From Bacillota bacterium (lineage in GTDB: Bacteria; Bacillota; Clostridia; Christensenellales; Aristaeellaceae), in NCBI GenBank assembly GCA_023396045.1, contig JAEWXD010000036.1, positions 1 to 40,670 of the forward strand: DNA of 40,670 nucleotides, given 5' to 3'. Positions 32,734-40,670 of this stretch are shown in pieces; positions within the stretch are counted from its first letter, which is position 1; each line of letters starts with the position of its first letter. The notes under the pieces are model-generated. The model was not told the DNA's origin. It saw only the letters and a program-made list of their open reading frames with translations, and did not search any database. A program made the translations under genes and the position numbers.

Positions 32734-34044
32734 TTGAATATGTTTAAATTAAAGAAAATTTTTTGTATAGCACTTTGTGTTTGTTTGTTACCTACCTTGT
32801 TGTTGGCAGAGACGGCACAATATACTGCTACAACAACAAAAGCTTTAAAATTAAAAAAGGAAGCAAATGCCAATGCAAGAGGTATTGGCAGCATTCCGGA
32901 AGGCAAGCAGCTCTCTATATTGGAAATTGTTGGGGATCATTTCAAAGTAGATTATAATGGTCGTATTGGCTATGTAAGTGCAAATTATTTTAAGGATTTT
33001 GCAATACTTGAGCAAAAAACAAGCCCAATTGTTCTGTTAGAAGATGAAATGTTAGAAACTGTAGAACCAGTACAAGCCGTAGCTACAAATAACGATTTTA
33101 ATTTGGACGAAGGTTTTGTACCACGTTATGTAGCTAAAAATACAGATACTGCTGTCTTATACGCACAACCGGATCAAAATTCTAACTATGTTACCACTGT
33201 ACCAAAATATAGTTTTGATTTAGAACTTTCACAAATATGTGGTGAATGGGCTATGGCAAAATATATGGATAAAGTTGGCTATATAAAAACAGAATTTCTT
33301 GTACAGTATGACTTTATTGATCCCTATGCAGAGCGTTTTCCGGGCATTGTAAATTATAAATATGCTGCAGTTTTTGCAGAAGATACACCTCTTATAGATC
33401 AAAAAAATCCTAAAAAAATACATAAGGTAATACCGGCAGGAGCAGTTATTGGCGTAGAGGCTCCGGATGAAAATGGTTTAATGCACGTGGCATATATGAA
33501 ACGCAGGCATGCTCTTGTAAAACAAAGTAATGCTATACGTTTGGTAGAAGTAAAAAATTATGATGAAGCTCAAAAAGGCGATTTAATTAGTGTGTTTACC
33601 ACTTTCTTCCCGGTGCATAATAGTAATGCTGATATTATTGGCAGGGTATACAATATGTACCATTCTACCAGCATGCTTAACGGTAAAATATTACAACCTG
33701 GCGAGCAATTTTCTATGAACCAGGAAATTGGCCCATATAAGAAAAAAACAGGCTATAAAAAAGCACCTATTGCAAGCAAAACGGTGAGTGTCGGTTACGG
33801 TGGTGGTACTTGCCAGGTAAACACAACTATGTATAATTCATTGTTACAAGTACCTGTACATGTAAAACATAGGCGAGTGCATTCTAAGTCTGGTGCGGTA
33901 TATGTTCCCGTTGGCTTTGATGCTGCTGTAGGTAGCTTATCAAGCATTGATATGAGGTTTGAAAACACTCTTCCTTATCCAATTATGCTACAATATTATG
34001 TTTCCGATAATATTTTAACTTCATTAATTTATAGAGCAGAGTAA
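32734..34044 (+). CDS. Secreted SH3-domain and VanW-family protein
   Basis: A 436-residue exported protein. A signal peptide (about residues 1-24, KKIFCIALCVCLLPTLLLAE) precedes a bacterial SH3 domain (about 30-85, LKLKKEANANARGIGSIPEG, GRIGYVSANYF), a second SH3-like repeat (about 125-195, VLYAQPDQNSNYVTTVPKYS) and a C-terminal VanW domain (about 305-435) with the conserved GYGGGTCQVNTTMYNSLL. SH3b domains usually bind peptidoglycan; VanW domain function is unknown. The start is TTG 32734 or ATG 32740, both rather far from GAAAGG; a GTG at 32730 at better spacing gives only a five-codon ORF overlapping it. tilS follows after one base. Confidence 0.85.
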   Translation: MNMFKLKKIFCIALCVCLLPTLLLAETAQYTATTTKALKLKKEANANARGIGSIPEGKQLSILEIVGDHFKVDYNGRIGYVSANYFKDFAILEQKTSPIVLLEDEMLETVEPVQAVATNNDFNLDEGFVPRYVAKNTDTAVLYAQPDQNSNYVTTVPKYSFDLELSQICGEWAMAKYMDKVGYIKTEFLVQYDFIDPYAERFPGIVNYKYAAVFAEDTPLIDQKNPKKIHKVIPAGAVIGVEAPDENGLMHVAYMKRRHALVKQSNAIRLVEVKNYDEAQKGDLISVFTTFFPVHNSNADIIGRVYNMYHSTSMLNGKILQPGEQFSMNQEIGPYKKKTGYKKAPIASKTVSVGYGGGTCQVNTTMYNSLLQVPVHVKHRRVHSKSGAVYVPVGFDAAVGSLSSIDMRFENTLPYPIMLQYYVSDNILTSLIYRAE

Positions 34045-34045
34045 A

Positions 34046-35464
34046 ATGCAACTAAAAGAATTTCACGGCTTTCAGGAGTTGTTAAATGCCCTAAATGGTG
34101 CTATACATCACAATACCTACATTTACCATAATGTAGGTATTGCTGTTTCTGGTGGAGCGGATTCTATTGCACTTTTGTATACTGCTTATTTGTTGCGTAA
34201 ATCTATGCCGATTCGTATATATGCCATTCATGTAGAACATGGTATACGTGGGCAGTCTTCTATAAATGATGCAGATTTTGTGCAGCAATTATGTAAAGAA
34301 TTGGATATTCCACTATATATAAAACATATAGAGGGCTTACAAGATATTGCTACCGGTTTAGAAGAAAAGGCTAGAAAAGCGAGATATCAAGTCTTTCAAG
34401 AAGCCTATAAGGAACTTTCTTTGGATTGTATTTTATTGGCTCATCATTTAAACGACCAGTGTGAAACTCTTTTAATGAATATCGCGCGTGGTACTGGCAT
34501 TGAGGGTTTATGTGGCATACGCCAACGCAGTGTTATGCATAATATGCATTTTATAAGGCCGTTTATCAACATTTCAAAATTCACTATATTGCAAGTATTA
34601 CAACAGAATGATATTTCATTTTGCGAAGACGAGAGCAATATGGATAACACTTTTACAAGAAATAAAATTCGTAACGAAATTTTGCCTATATTAGAAAACG
34701 GTTTCCCTGCTTTGCAACAAAGTCTTCTTCGTTTGTCTGCGCAAGCAACTGAAGATACTGCATATTTTAATGCACAGGTAGATAGATTTATTTTGAATCA
34801 CGCCTATATAGAATTTCCGTTTTGTTGTGCAAAATTGGATGCAATGTTGGCATTGCCTACTGCAATTGCAAGCAGAGTGATAAAGAAAATGTATCAAATA
34901 GCTTTATTGCATTACCAATTAGAAGATAATGTTAATAGATTAAAAAATACGATAGATTATACTGCAATACAAAATGTATTACATTTGCTTAAACAAGAAA
35001 ACTTTGATACTATAGAACTTGCCAACGGAATATTTGTGTCAAAAGAATATAAATATTTACATTTTACAAAAGATAAAACACACATTGCAACAAATTTACA
35101 AGAGTGTATAGATCAAAAAAAATGTGCGTATTTAAATGCTTTTATTTTTAAGATCGTAAATATGCCAAAGGGCGTTTCTAACGGAAAGTTAAAGCAAGCT
35201 GTGTCTAAAACTATATTAGATAAAGCTGTATGGCGCTTTCGTGAACCGGGGGATATGTTTATGCCCTTTGGTATGCATGGAAAAATGCCGTTAAAAAAAT
35301 ATTTTATTGATAAAAAAATAGACAAGTCTTTTCGCAATGTGCTTCCGCTTTTAGCCATAGGCAAGGATGTGCTTTGGGTGAGTGGTGTTGGCGCATCAGA
35401 ATTATTACGAACTAATGATACAAATGGTATCTTAGAAATACAACAAATTTTACCATGGATATAG
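34046..35464 (+). CDS. tilS: tRNA(Ile)-lysidine synthase TilS
   Basis: TilS attaches lysine to C34 of the tRNA-Ile with anticodon CAU, so that it reads AUA codons; it is essential in most bacteria. The 472-residue protein has the PP-loop ATP motif VSGGADSIALLYTA (about 35-48), the domain continuing with HVEHGIRGQSS and ALL-type motif EEKARKARYQVFQEA, LLAHHLNDQCETLLMNIARGTG, then the C-terminal tRNA-binding domain with WRFREPGDMFMPFG and KKYFIDKKI. An unusual 13-bp perfect inverted repeat lies in the first 100 bases. It lacks a strong ribosome site and is probably coupled to the VanW gene. It is the first gene of the conserved tilS-hpt-ftsH block. Confidence 0.94.
   Translation: MQLKEFHGFQELLNALNGAIHHNTYIYHNVGIAVSGGADSIALLYTAYLLRKSMPIRIYAIHVEHGIRGQSSINDADFVQQLCKELDIPLYIKHIEGLQDIATGLEEKARKARYQVFQEAYKELSLDCILLAHHLNDQCETLLMNIARGTGIEGLCGIRQRSVMHNMHFIRPFINISKFTILQVLQQNDISFCEDESNMDNTFTRNKIRNEILPILENGFPALQQSLLRLSAQATEDTAYFNAQVDRFILNHAYIEFPFCCAKLDAMLALPTAIASRVIKKMYQIALLHYQLEDNVNRLKNTIDYTAIQNVLHLLKQENFDTIELANGIFVSKEYKYLHFTKDKTHIATNLQECIDQKKCAYLNAFIFKIVNMPKGVSNGKLKQAVSKTILDKAVWRFREPGDMFMPFGMHGKMPLKKYFIDKKIDKSFRNVLPLLAIGKDVLWVSGVGASELLRTNDTNGILEIQQILPWI
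34111..34142 (+). repeat. Perfect 13-bp inverted repeat within tilS
   Basis: CAATACCTACATT (34111-34123) and its exact complement (34130-34142) enclose a six-base loop. It encodes residues about 22-33, just before the PP-loop. No T-run follows. A hairpin this strong early in a coding region may slow ribosomes or protect mRNA. Confidence 0.75.
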
Positions 35465-35472
35465 GGGGAAAT

Positions 35473-36030
35473 ATGGAAAATACAGCAAAAATGTATAAGG
35501 ATATTGAAAGTATTCTTTTTACAAAAGAACAAATTGCAAAAGCAATTAAAGTATTAGGCGCAGAAATCACAAAAGATTATGCAGGTAAGATGCCGGTTGT
35601 TATATGTATTTTAAAAGGTGCAAGTGTGTTTTTTGCAGACTTAATTCGTGAAATTGATTTACCTTTAGAAATTGAGCATATGGCTATTTCTAGCTATGGA
35701 AATTCTACCACTACAAGTGGGGAAGTTCGTATGATTAAAGACTTAGATAGAAGTATCTTTGAACGTGATGTACTTATCGTTGAAGATATTGTAGATACTG
35801 GTACAACATTAAATTTCTTAAAAAATATTTTAAAAGAGCGTGGTGCCAATTCTATTAAAATCGTTTCTTTGCTTGATAAGCCTGCGCGAAGAACAGTAGA
35901 TTTAAAAGTAGATTATTCTTGCTTTGAAACACCGGATGCTTTTGTAGTAGGCTATGGTTTAGACTATGCAGAAAAATATAGAAACTTGCCGGATGTTGGT
36001 GTTTTAAAGGCTGAAATATATAACCGTTAA
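35473..36030 (+). CDS. hpt: Hypoxanthine phosphoribosyltransferase
   Basis: Hpt salvages hypoxanthine and guanine to IMP and GMP using PRPP. The 185-residue protein has the PRPP-binding motif VLIVEDIVDTGTTLNFL (about 99-115), the SLLDKPARR region and YVDYAEKYRNLP-like end (VGYGLDYAEKYRNLPDVGVL). I chose ATG 35473 because ATAGGGGG lies just upstream; an in-frame ATG at 35455 is inside tilS. Position between tilS and ftsH matches B. subtilis. Confidence 0.95.
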   Translation: MENTAKMYKDIESILFTKEQIAKAIKVLGAEITKDYAGKMPVVICILKGASVFFADLIREIDLPLEIEHMAISSYGNSTTTSGEVRMIKDLDRSIFERDVLIVEDIVDTGTTLNFLKNILKERGANSIKIVSLLDKPARRTVDLKVDYSCFETPDAFVVGYGLDYAEKYRNLPDVGVLKAEIYNR

Positions 36031-36044
36031 GTGTTACAAAACAT

Positions 36045-36075
36045 TTGATTAGTTAAATAAAAAAAGTGGTATAAT
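36045..36075 (+). promoter_or_regulatory. ftsH promoter P1 (extended -10)
   Basis: TGGTATAAT carries an extended -10 (TATAAT at 36070-36075). A TTGATT at 36045-36050 is 19 bases away, too long for a good -35. Confidence 0.5.
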
Positions 36076-36096
36076 TAACTTATACTGCTTGTTTTA

Positions 36097-36125
36097 TTGT
36101 GTATATATCAGGCATATGGTATAAT
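36097..36125 (+). promoter_or_regulatory. ftsH promoter P2 (extended -10)
   Basis: A second TGGTATAAT (TATAAT at 36120-36125) has TTGTGT 17 bases upstream. The start near 36132 leaves about 30 bases with AGGAGG before the TTG start. Confidence 0.55.
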
Positions 36126-36163
36126 AAAATTTAGTTTATTCTAGTATATTAGGAGGCCAAAAC

Positions 36164-38065
36164 TTGAAAAAGTCTAAAGGTTTTGTTGGGTACATCGTAC
36201 TTCTTGTTTCATTTATTGCAATTGCTACTTTAGTAAATGGCGGATTGCTTGGTAATCAAAGTAAACGAATTGAGTATCCTGAATTAATTCAATTAATACA
36301 AAATGGAGAAATTGAAGCTGTTGCTATAAGAAATACCAGCTTACTTGGTTTATTGAAGGATACAAAAATTAAAGATAAAAAATCTTTTCCGGAAAGTCGT
36401 TATGATTTTGAAACAACCATAGGTGCCAATTTTATAGAAGAAGTAATGCAAATTGTTGCATTAAAGAAAAATGTACCTGTAGAACAATTAAGTATTAAAG
36501 ACATTGGCTTTCAAATACAATATAGGGCTCCGGTTGTGGTGCCTTGGTATGTAGAGTTTTTGCCACTCATTGTTATAATGTTATTTTCTGTGGGTGTTTG
36601 GTTCTTTATTATTCGTAGCCAAGGTGGCGGCGGTGGTAAAGTTATGAACTTTGGCAAAAGCAAAGCCAGAGTAAACGATCCAAGCAAAAATAAAATTACT
36701 TTTGCAGATGTTGCCGGCGCACAAGAAGAAAAAGAAGAATTGCAAGAAATGGTAGACTTCTTAAAAAATCCCAAAGCTTATACTGAAATGGGGGCACGCA
36801 TACCGAAGGGTGTATTGTTGGTGGGTCCTCCGGGAACAGGTAAAACCTTGCTTGCCAAAGCTGTAGCAGGGGAAGCAAATGCACCATTCTTCTCTATTTC
36901 CGGTTCAGACTTTGTTGAAATGTTTGTAGGCGTTGGTGCTAGCCGTGTAAGAGATTTGTTTGACCAAGCTAAAAAGTCTTCTCCAAGTATCGTTTTTATT
37001 GATGAAATAGATGCTGTAGGTAGACATAGAGGTGCAGGTTTAGGCGGCGGGCACGATGAACGTGAGCAAACTTTAAACCAACTTTTGGTTGAAATGGATG
37101 GATTTAGCATTAACGAAGGCGTTATTGTAATGGCTGCTACCAACAGACGTGATATTTTAGACCCGGCACTGTTAAGACCCGGCAGATTTGACAGGCAAAT
37201 TTCTGTAAGTTATCCTGATTTTGATGGTAGAATAGAAATTATGAAGGTACATAGTAAGGGGAAACCATTGGCAGAAGATGTTGACTATGCTAATTTAGCC
37301 AAACGTTTGCCTTATGCAACCGGCGCAGATATTGAAAACGTAATGAATGAGGGGGCTATTTTAGCAACCAGAGCAAAAGCAAAAGAAATTACACAGCAGA
37401 ATTTAGTAGATGCTATTGCACGCGTTCAAATGGGGCCGGAAAAGAAGAGTCATAAAAAAACTGAAAAAGATCAAATTATGACAGCTTATCACGAAGCAGG
37501 CCATGCTGTAATTGGCCATATTTTACCTGAATGTGATGAAGTGCATTTGGTAACCATTGTTCCCCGTGGTCGTTCAGGTGGGCATACATTGTCGTTGCCT
37601 ACAGAAGAAACAGACAGCATGAGCAAAACCAAACTATTGTCTATGATTACCATGGCTTTAGGTGGTCATGCAGCAGAAGAAGTTGCATTGGGCGATCATT
37701 ATATTGGTTCTCAATCTGATTTACAATATGTAACTAATTTGGCAAGAAAAATGGTTACAGAATTTGGTATGAGCAAAGAAATTGGCACAATTTATTTAGG
37801 TAGTGATAGTGAAGTGTTTGTTGGCCGTGAGCTTGGTCATAGTAAGTCTTATAGCGAAGAAATCGCAGCAAAAATTGATAAAGAAATTGATTCTATTTTA
37901 TCTGCATGCTATGCACAAGCCAAAAAAATATTAACCGATCATTTTGATAAGTTAAAGGCCGTAAGCGATGCACTTGTACAAAATTTAACATTGCCAAGAG
38001 CTGAATTTGTAGCCATTATGGATGGCGAATCAAATTCTGAAAATAAAGAAGAAGTATTACCGTAG
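36164..38065 (+). CDS. ftsH: ATP-dependent zinc metalloprotease FtsH
   Basis: FtsH is a membrane-bound hexameric AAA+ protease that removes misassembled membrane proteins and short-lived regulators. The 633-residue protein has an N-terminal helix (about 7-24), a small external domain, a second helix (about 125-148), the AAA+ module with Walker A GPPGTGKTLL (about 221), Walker B IVFIDEIDAVG and the second region of homology RRDILDPALLRPGRFDR, and the protease zinc site HEAGH (about 443-447). It starts at TTG with AGGAGG seven bases before. Two extended -10 promoters lie upstream, so it can be expressed apart from tilS-hpt. Confidence 0.97.
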   Translation: MKKSKGFVGYIVLLVSFIAIATLVNGGLLGNQSKRIEYPELIQLIQNGEIEAVAIRNTSLLGLLKDTKIKDKKSFPESRYDFETTIGANFIEEVMQIVALKKNVPVEQLSIKDIGFQIQYRAPVVVPWYVEFLPLIVIMLFSVGVWFFIIRSQGGGGGKVMNFGKSKARVNDPSKNKITFADVAGAQEEKEELQEMVDFLKNPKAYTEMGARIPKGVLLVGPPGTGKTLLAKAVAGEANAPFFSISGSDFVEMFVGVGASRVRDLFDQAKKSSPSIVFIDEIDAVGRHRGAGLGGGHDEREQTLNQLLVEMDGFSINEGVIVMAATNRRDILDPALLRPGRFDRQISVSYPDFDGRIEIMKVHSKGKPLAEDVDYANLAKRLPYATGADIENVMNEGAILATRAKAKEITQQNLVDAIARVQMGPEKKSHKKTEKDQIMTAYHEAGHAVIGHILPECDEVHLVTIVPRGRSGGHTLSLPTEETDSMSKTKLLSMITMALGGHAAEEVALGDHYIGSQSDLQYVTNLARKMVTEFGMSKEIGTIYLGSDSEVFVGRELGHSKSYSEEIAAKIDKEIDSILSACYAQAKKILTDHFDKLKAVSDALVQNLTLPRAEFVAIMDGESNSENKEEVLP

Positions 38066-38087
38066 TATATATAAAGGTTAACGCATA

Positions 38088-39791
38088 ATGGATAGAAGAA
38101 GATCTCAGAATCAACAAACCCGATCGCAAAATCAGGGCATGCCAAATAATGTACATTATAACCATTTGCCACCCGATCAACCGGTGTCAAATCCAAATTA
38201 TGCAAGGTCTGTTCAGTATGCAAATAATACTCTTGGGCATAACCAAAACCAAGTTCTGTTAACCCAAAATACTACATCTAAAAGTAAACTTCCATTTGTT
38301 GTAGGGCTATGTATTGCTTTTCTTATAGCATTATACCTGTTGATTCGTTTTGTGTTTATTAAACCCAACGGCATAGACATACCGGAAGCGGCAAGTACAG
38401 AACAGATTGGTCAAGTAATAATAGATAATAATACACCCGTGTTACCGACCATTGGTGCACAAAATACTGCTGCAGAATCTTTAGCAGCAACTACAGCAAC
38501 AGAAGTTTTTGCACAAGGAGTATATTTTGACGGTATACATTTGGGAGGTTTAACTTTTTCTGAAGCAGAGTCCAAAGTTGCTGAAAATATTCATCAAAAG
38601 CGCAATGCAATTAATGTTGTTGTAAATTATAATGGGCAACGTGTATTTACAGTGAATGCAGCAACTGTTAAATATGATTTTAATCCAAATTTTAATCTTA
38701 ATAAAGCTTGGGTAAACCATAAAACTACAAACACAAATTTAAGTGCTCAAAATGCACAGTATTATTCTGAAACTGGTAATTTAGATTTCTCGTCTGTAGA
38801 TTCCATGCTGGATCAAATTAAAAATCATGTTAATACAAAACCCAAAAATGCAGAAATTGCAGGGTTTGATCCAAATAGCGATTATCCTTACATCATTCAA
38901 GATGATGTAAGCGGTAGGGAAATTAACATAGAACAAGCCAAAGCAGACATTCAATTGTTGGTAGAATCTGGAACGTCTGGTAATGTAGAATTACAAATCA
39001 AAAACACGCAAGCACAAATTACTACAGAGCAATTAAAAAGTAAATTCAAATTGTTGAATAGATCTCGTACTCCTATTTCAAAAGATAGTACTGAGCAAAG
39101 AACGGATAATATTCGTTTGGCATTTTCACGTTATAACGGTATGAAAATTGGTTCAGGTAAGCGTTTCAGTTTTAATAACGTGGTAGGGCCACGAACCTTA
39201 GAAGCAGGTTTCTTTGAAGCTGTAGAATATGCTTATGGTGAAATTGTGTATGGCTATGGTGGCGGTGTTTGCCAAGCAAGCTCTACAACCTATCAGGCTG
39301 CTGTAAAGTCTGGTTTAAAAATTAAAAAAAGGGTGCAACACGCCAGAACCGTGAATTATACTGATCCGGGTTTAGATGCAACTGTATATCTAACAAAGAA
39401 TAGAAATATTGACTTTGTATTTGAAAACAATACAGATCATGATATTTATATTGTTGCCAGGGTAATTAAAGACCCTTCTAATAGAAAACGTTTTATGGCA
39501 GAAACAGCTATTTACGGTTATTCTGAAGGGGATATTAAATATGAGTTGGAAACCGAAAAAATTCAAGAAATTCCTGCGCCAACTGAAGTAGAATATATTC
39601 AAGATAAAAAACAGGAACATGTAATATATACAGACCAAGAATATATTTCTCAAAAGGCAAGCAAAGGCTTTGTGGTTGCCACATATTTAGTAAAAAAGGT
39701 AAATGGTAATATAGTAAGTAAAGAAACGATAAGTCAAGATACTTATGTTGCTCGTCCACAACGTGTTTATGTAGGTGTAACTCCTCGATAA
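38088..39791 (+). CDS. Membrane-anchored VanW-family protein (YoaR-like)
   Basis: A 567-residue protein. A cytoplasmic, Asn/Gln-rich N-terminus (1-63) precedes one transmembrane helix (about 65-87, LPFVVGLCIAFLIALYLLIR); then a Ser/Thr/Ala-rich stretch, a putative peptidoglycan-binding domain (about 140-330, DGIHLGGLTFSEAESKVAEN), the VanW domain (about 340-460, GSGKRFSFNNVVGP, GYGGGVCQASSTTYQAAV) and a C-terminal beta domain resembling G5 (about 500-560). This layout matches the YoaR/VanW proteins common in Clostridia, thought to act in the cell wall; the VanW function is unknown. It follows ftsH after 22 bases. Confidence 0.85.
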   Translation: MDRRRSQNQQTRSQNQGMPNNVHYNHLPPDQPVSNPNYARSVQYANNTLGHNQNQVLLTQNTTSKSKLPFVVGLCIAFLIALYLLIRFVFIKPNGIDIPEAASTEQIGQVIIDNNTPVLPTIGAQNTAAESLAATTATEVFAQGVYFDGIHLGGLTFSEAESKVAENIHQKRNAINVVVNYNGQRVFTVNAATVKYDFNPNFNLNKAWVNHKTTNTNLSAQNAQYYSETGNLDFSSVDSMLDQIKNHVNTKPKNAEIAGFDPNSDYPYIIQDDVSGREINIEQAKADIQLLVESGTSGNVELQIKNTQAQITTEQLKSKFKLLNRSRTPISKDSTEQRTDNIRLAFSRYNGMKIGSGKRFSFNNVVGPRTLEAGFFEAVEYAYGEIVYGYGGGVCQASSTTYQAAVKSGLKIKKRVQHARTVNYTDPGLDATVYLTKNRNIDFVFENNTDHDIYIVARVIKDPSNRKRFMAETAIYGYSEGDIKYELETEKIQEIPAPTEVEYIQDKKQEHVIYTDQEYISQKASKGFVVATYLVKKVNGNIVSKETISQDTYVARPQRVYVGVTPR

Positions 39792-39822
39792 TAAAATGCT
39801 TATTATAAGCTAAGGAGATAAT

Positions 39823-40670
39823 ATGAGAAAAACAAAAATTATATGCACTTTAGGCCCTGCATCCAATACTCCGGAAGTAATTAGGGAAATGATTTTAGCC
39901 GGTATGGATATTGCCAGGTTTAACTTTTCCCACGGTTCACAAAGTTCCCATTTGGAAACTGTTCGCACCTTGGCTAAAGTGCGTAATGAATTATATTCTA
40001 ATGTTGCAACAGTGTTAGATACTCGTGGCCCGGAAATTAGAATCAAAACCTTTAAAGAAGGTAAAATTAATCTTACAAAAGGTAACCGTTTTACTTTAAC
40101 AACATTGGATGTTGAAGGTACCGCAGAGTGCGTTTCAATAACATATGCTGATTTACCTAAAGATATTGCTATCGGTTCGCCTATCTTGATTGATGACGGT
40201 TTAATCGAATTACAAGTAGAAAGCAAAACTGAAACAGATATTATTTGTTCAGTTATCGTTGGTGGAGAATTATCTAATCGTAAAGGCATTAATCTGCCGG
40301 GTACCAGATTCTCTATGCCGTATTTAAGCCAAAATGATATAGACGATATTATTTTTGGTATCCGTACCGGTTTTGATTTTATCGCCGCTTCTTTTGTACG
40401 TAATAAAGATGATTTAATGCAAGTTCGTAAGCTGTTAGATGAAAATGGTGGCGAACATGTTCGTGTGATTGCTAAAATAGAAAATGCTGAAGGTGTAAAG
40501 AATATTGATGAGATTATTCAATATAGTGATGCAATTATGATTGCCCGTGGTGATATGGGTGTAGAAATACCTTTAGAAGAAATTCCGGTGTTACAAAAAC
40601 GAATTATCAAAGCAACTATTTTAGCTGGTAGACCGGTAGTAACTGCTACCCAAATGTTAGAGAGCATGGT
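39823..40670 (+). CDS. pyk: Pyruvate kinase (3' truncated at the window edge)
   Basis: The first 282 codons of pyruvate kinase, which makes pyruvate and ATP from phosphoenolpyruvate and ADP. The start RKTKIICTLGPASN, the loop RFNFSHGS (residues about 32-39), TRGPEIRI, the catalytic-Lys region with VIAKIENAEGV and the metal-binding MIARGDMGVEIP are all present, as is the TATQMLESM segment just before the edge. TAAGGAG lies upstream of ATG 39823. The frame is open to 40670, so the stop and C-terminal domain are outside. Confidence 0.96.
   Translation, partial: MRKTKIICTLGPASNTPEVIREMILAGMDIARFNFSHGSQSSHLETVRTLAKVRNELYSNVATVLDTRGPEIRIKTFKEGKINLTKGNRFTLTTLDVEGTAECVSITYADLPKDIAIGSPILIDDGLIELQVESKTETDIICSVIVGGELSNRKGINLPGTRFSMPYLSQNDIDDIIFGIRTGFDFIAASFVRNKDDLMQVRKLLDENGGEHVRVIAKIENAEGVKNIDEIIQYSDAIMIARGDMGVEIPLEEIPVLQKRIIKATILAGRPVVTATQMLESM

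Noticed and set aside
32730..32747. Five-codon ORF (GTG ATT GAA TAT GTT TAA) before the SH3-VanW gene
   Set aside because: Its spacing from GAAAGG is better than that of the main start, but a frame this short is easily due to chance; noted only in the gene entry.
39798..39810. GCTTA-TTA-TAAGC hairpin between the VanW gene and pyk as a terminator
   Set aside because: The stem is only five pairs and no T-run follows.
39810..40289. Minus-strand frame of 159 codons opposite pyk
   Set aside because: It is antisense to clear pyruvate kinase coding sequence and has no ribosome site or family resemblance.
1..40670. CRISPR arrays, tRNA/rRNA genes, insertion sequences, att sites, replication origin
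   Set aside because: No spaced repeats, cloverleaf-like segments, transposase or integrase frames, or clusters of DnaA-box-like sequences were seen on either strand.

Overview
The window looks like ordinary chromosome from an AT-rich, low-GC Gram-positive bacterium, most likely a Clostridia-like member of the Bacillota, using the standard code (TAA, TAG and TGA all act as stops). The reasons are the HrcA/CIRCE heat-shock operon, the DnaD-type primosome gene beside a DnaC/DnaI loader, the tilS-hpt-ftsH block, VanW-family proteins, strong AGGAGG ribosome binding sites and sigma-A-like promoters. I cannot name a genus. I see no tRNA, rRNA, CRISPR array, transposase or prophage gene. The longest gene-free stretch is about 214 bases (6687-6900).

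Layout. 1-1959 (+): end of metG, tatD, recO. 1937-2446 (-): an unknown membrane-anchored protein whose end overlaps recO. 2589-6686 (+): a DMT/YdcZ transporter, a DivIC/FtsB-like protein, a Ppx/GppA phosphatase, a short leader peptide, corA and an SDR reductase. 6901-10954 (-): a VTC-domain protein, a DUF4956 membrane protein, a secreted beta-helix protein, a phosphodiester glycosidase and a small membrane protein. 11097-12952 (+): a divergent two-component system, whose kinase gene has a stop at codon 4 of its natural frame. 12987-20940 (-): the heat-shock operon hrcA-grpE-dnaK-dnaJ followed by prmA-rsmE-mtaB-HIT. 21139-27412 (+): dnaD-like, dnaC-like, ArsC-like, dnaE. 27495-32652 (+): a DUF1508 protein, a GntR regulator with a serine hydrolase, guaB, rarA. 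32734-40670 (+): an SH3-VanW protein, tilS, hpt, ftsH, a second VanW protein and the start of pyk.

The most interesting element is the corA leader (about 4851-5040). A consensus promoter drives a 24-codon leader ORF starting M-D-A-D-P. This resembles the acidic/proline N-terminus (M-E-P-D-P) of enterobacterial MgtL, which destabilises ribosomes at low Mg2+. Around it are four RNA segments that pair in two mutually exclusive ways: 1:2 plus 3:4 closes both the leader SD and the corA SD, while 2:3 opens both. This reads as a translation-controlled Mg2+ attenuator for a Mg2+ channel. I know of no description of it in Gram-positives, but that and the function are inference.

Other points worth a look are TTTCAGG repeats between the two-component system and the VTC operon, an ArsC-like protein lacking the expected active-site cysteine, strong hairpins between dnaK and dnaJ and inside tilS, and a guaB terminator overlapping the upstream part of the rarA frame.
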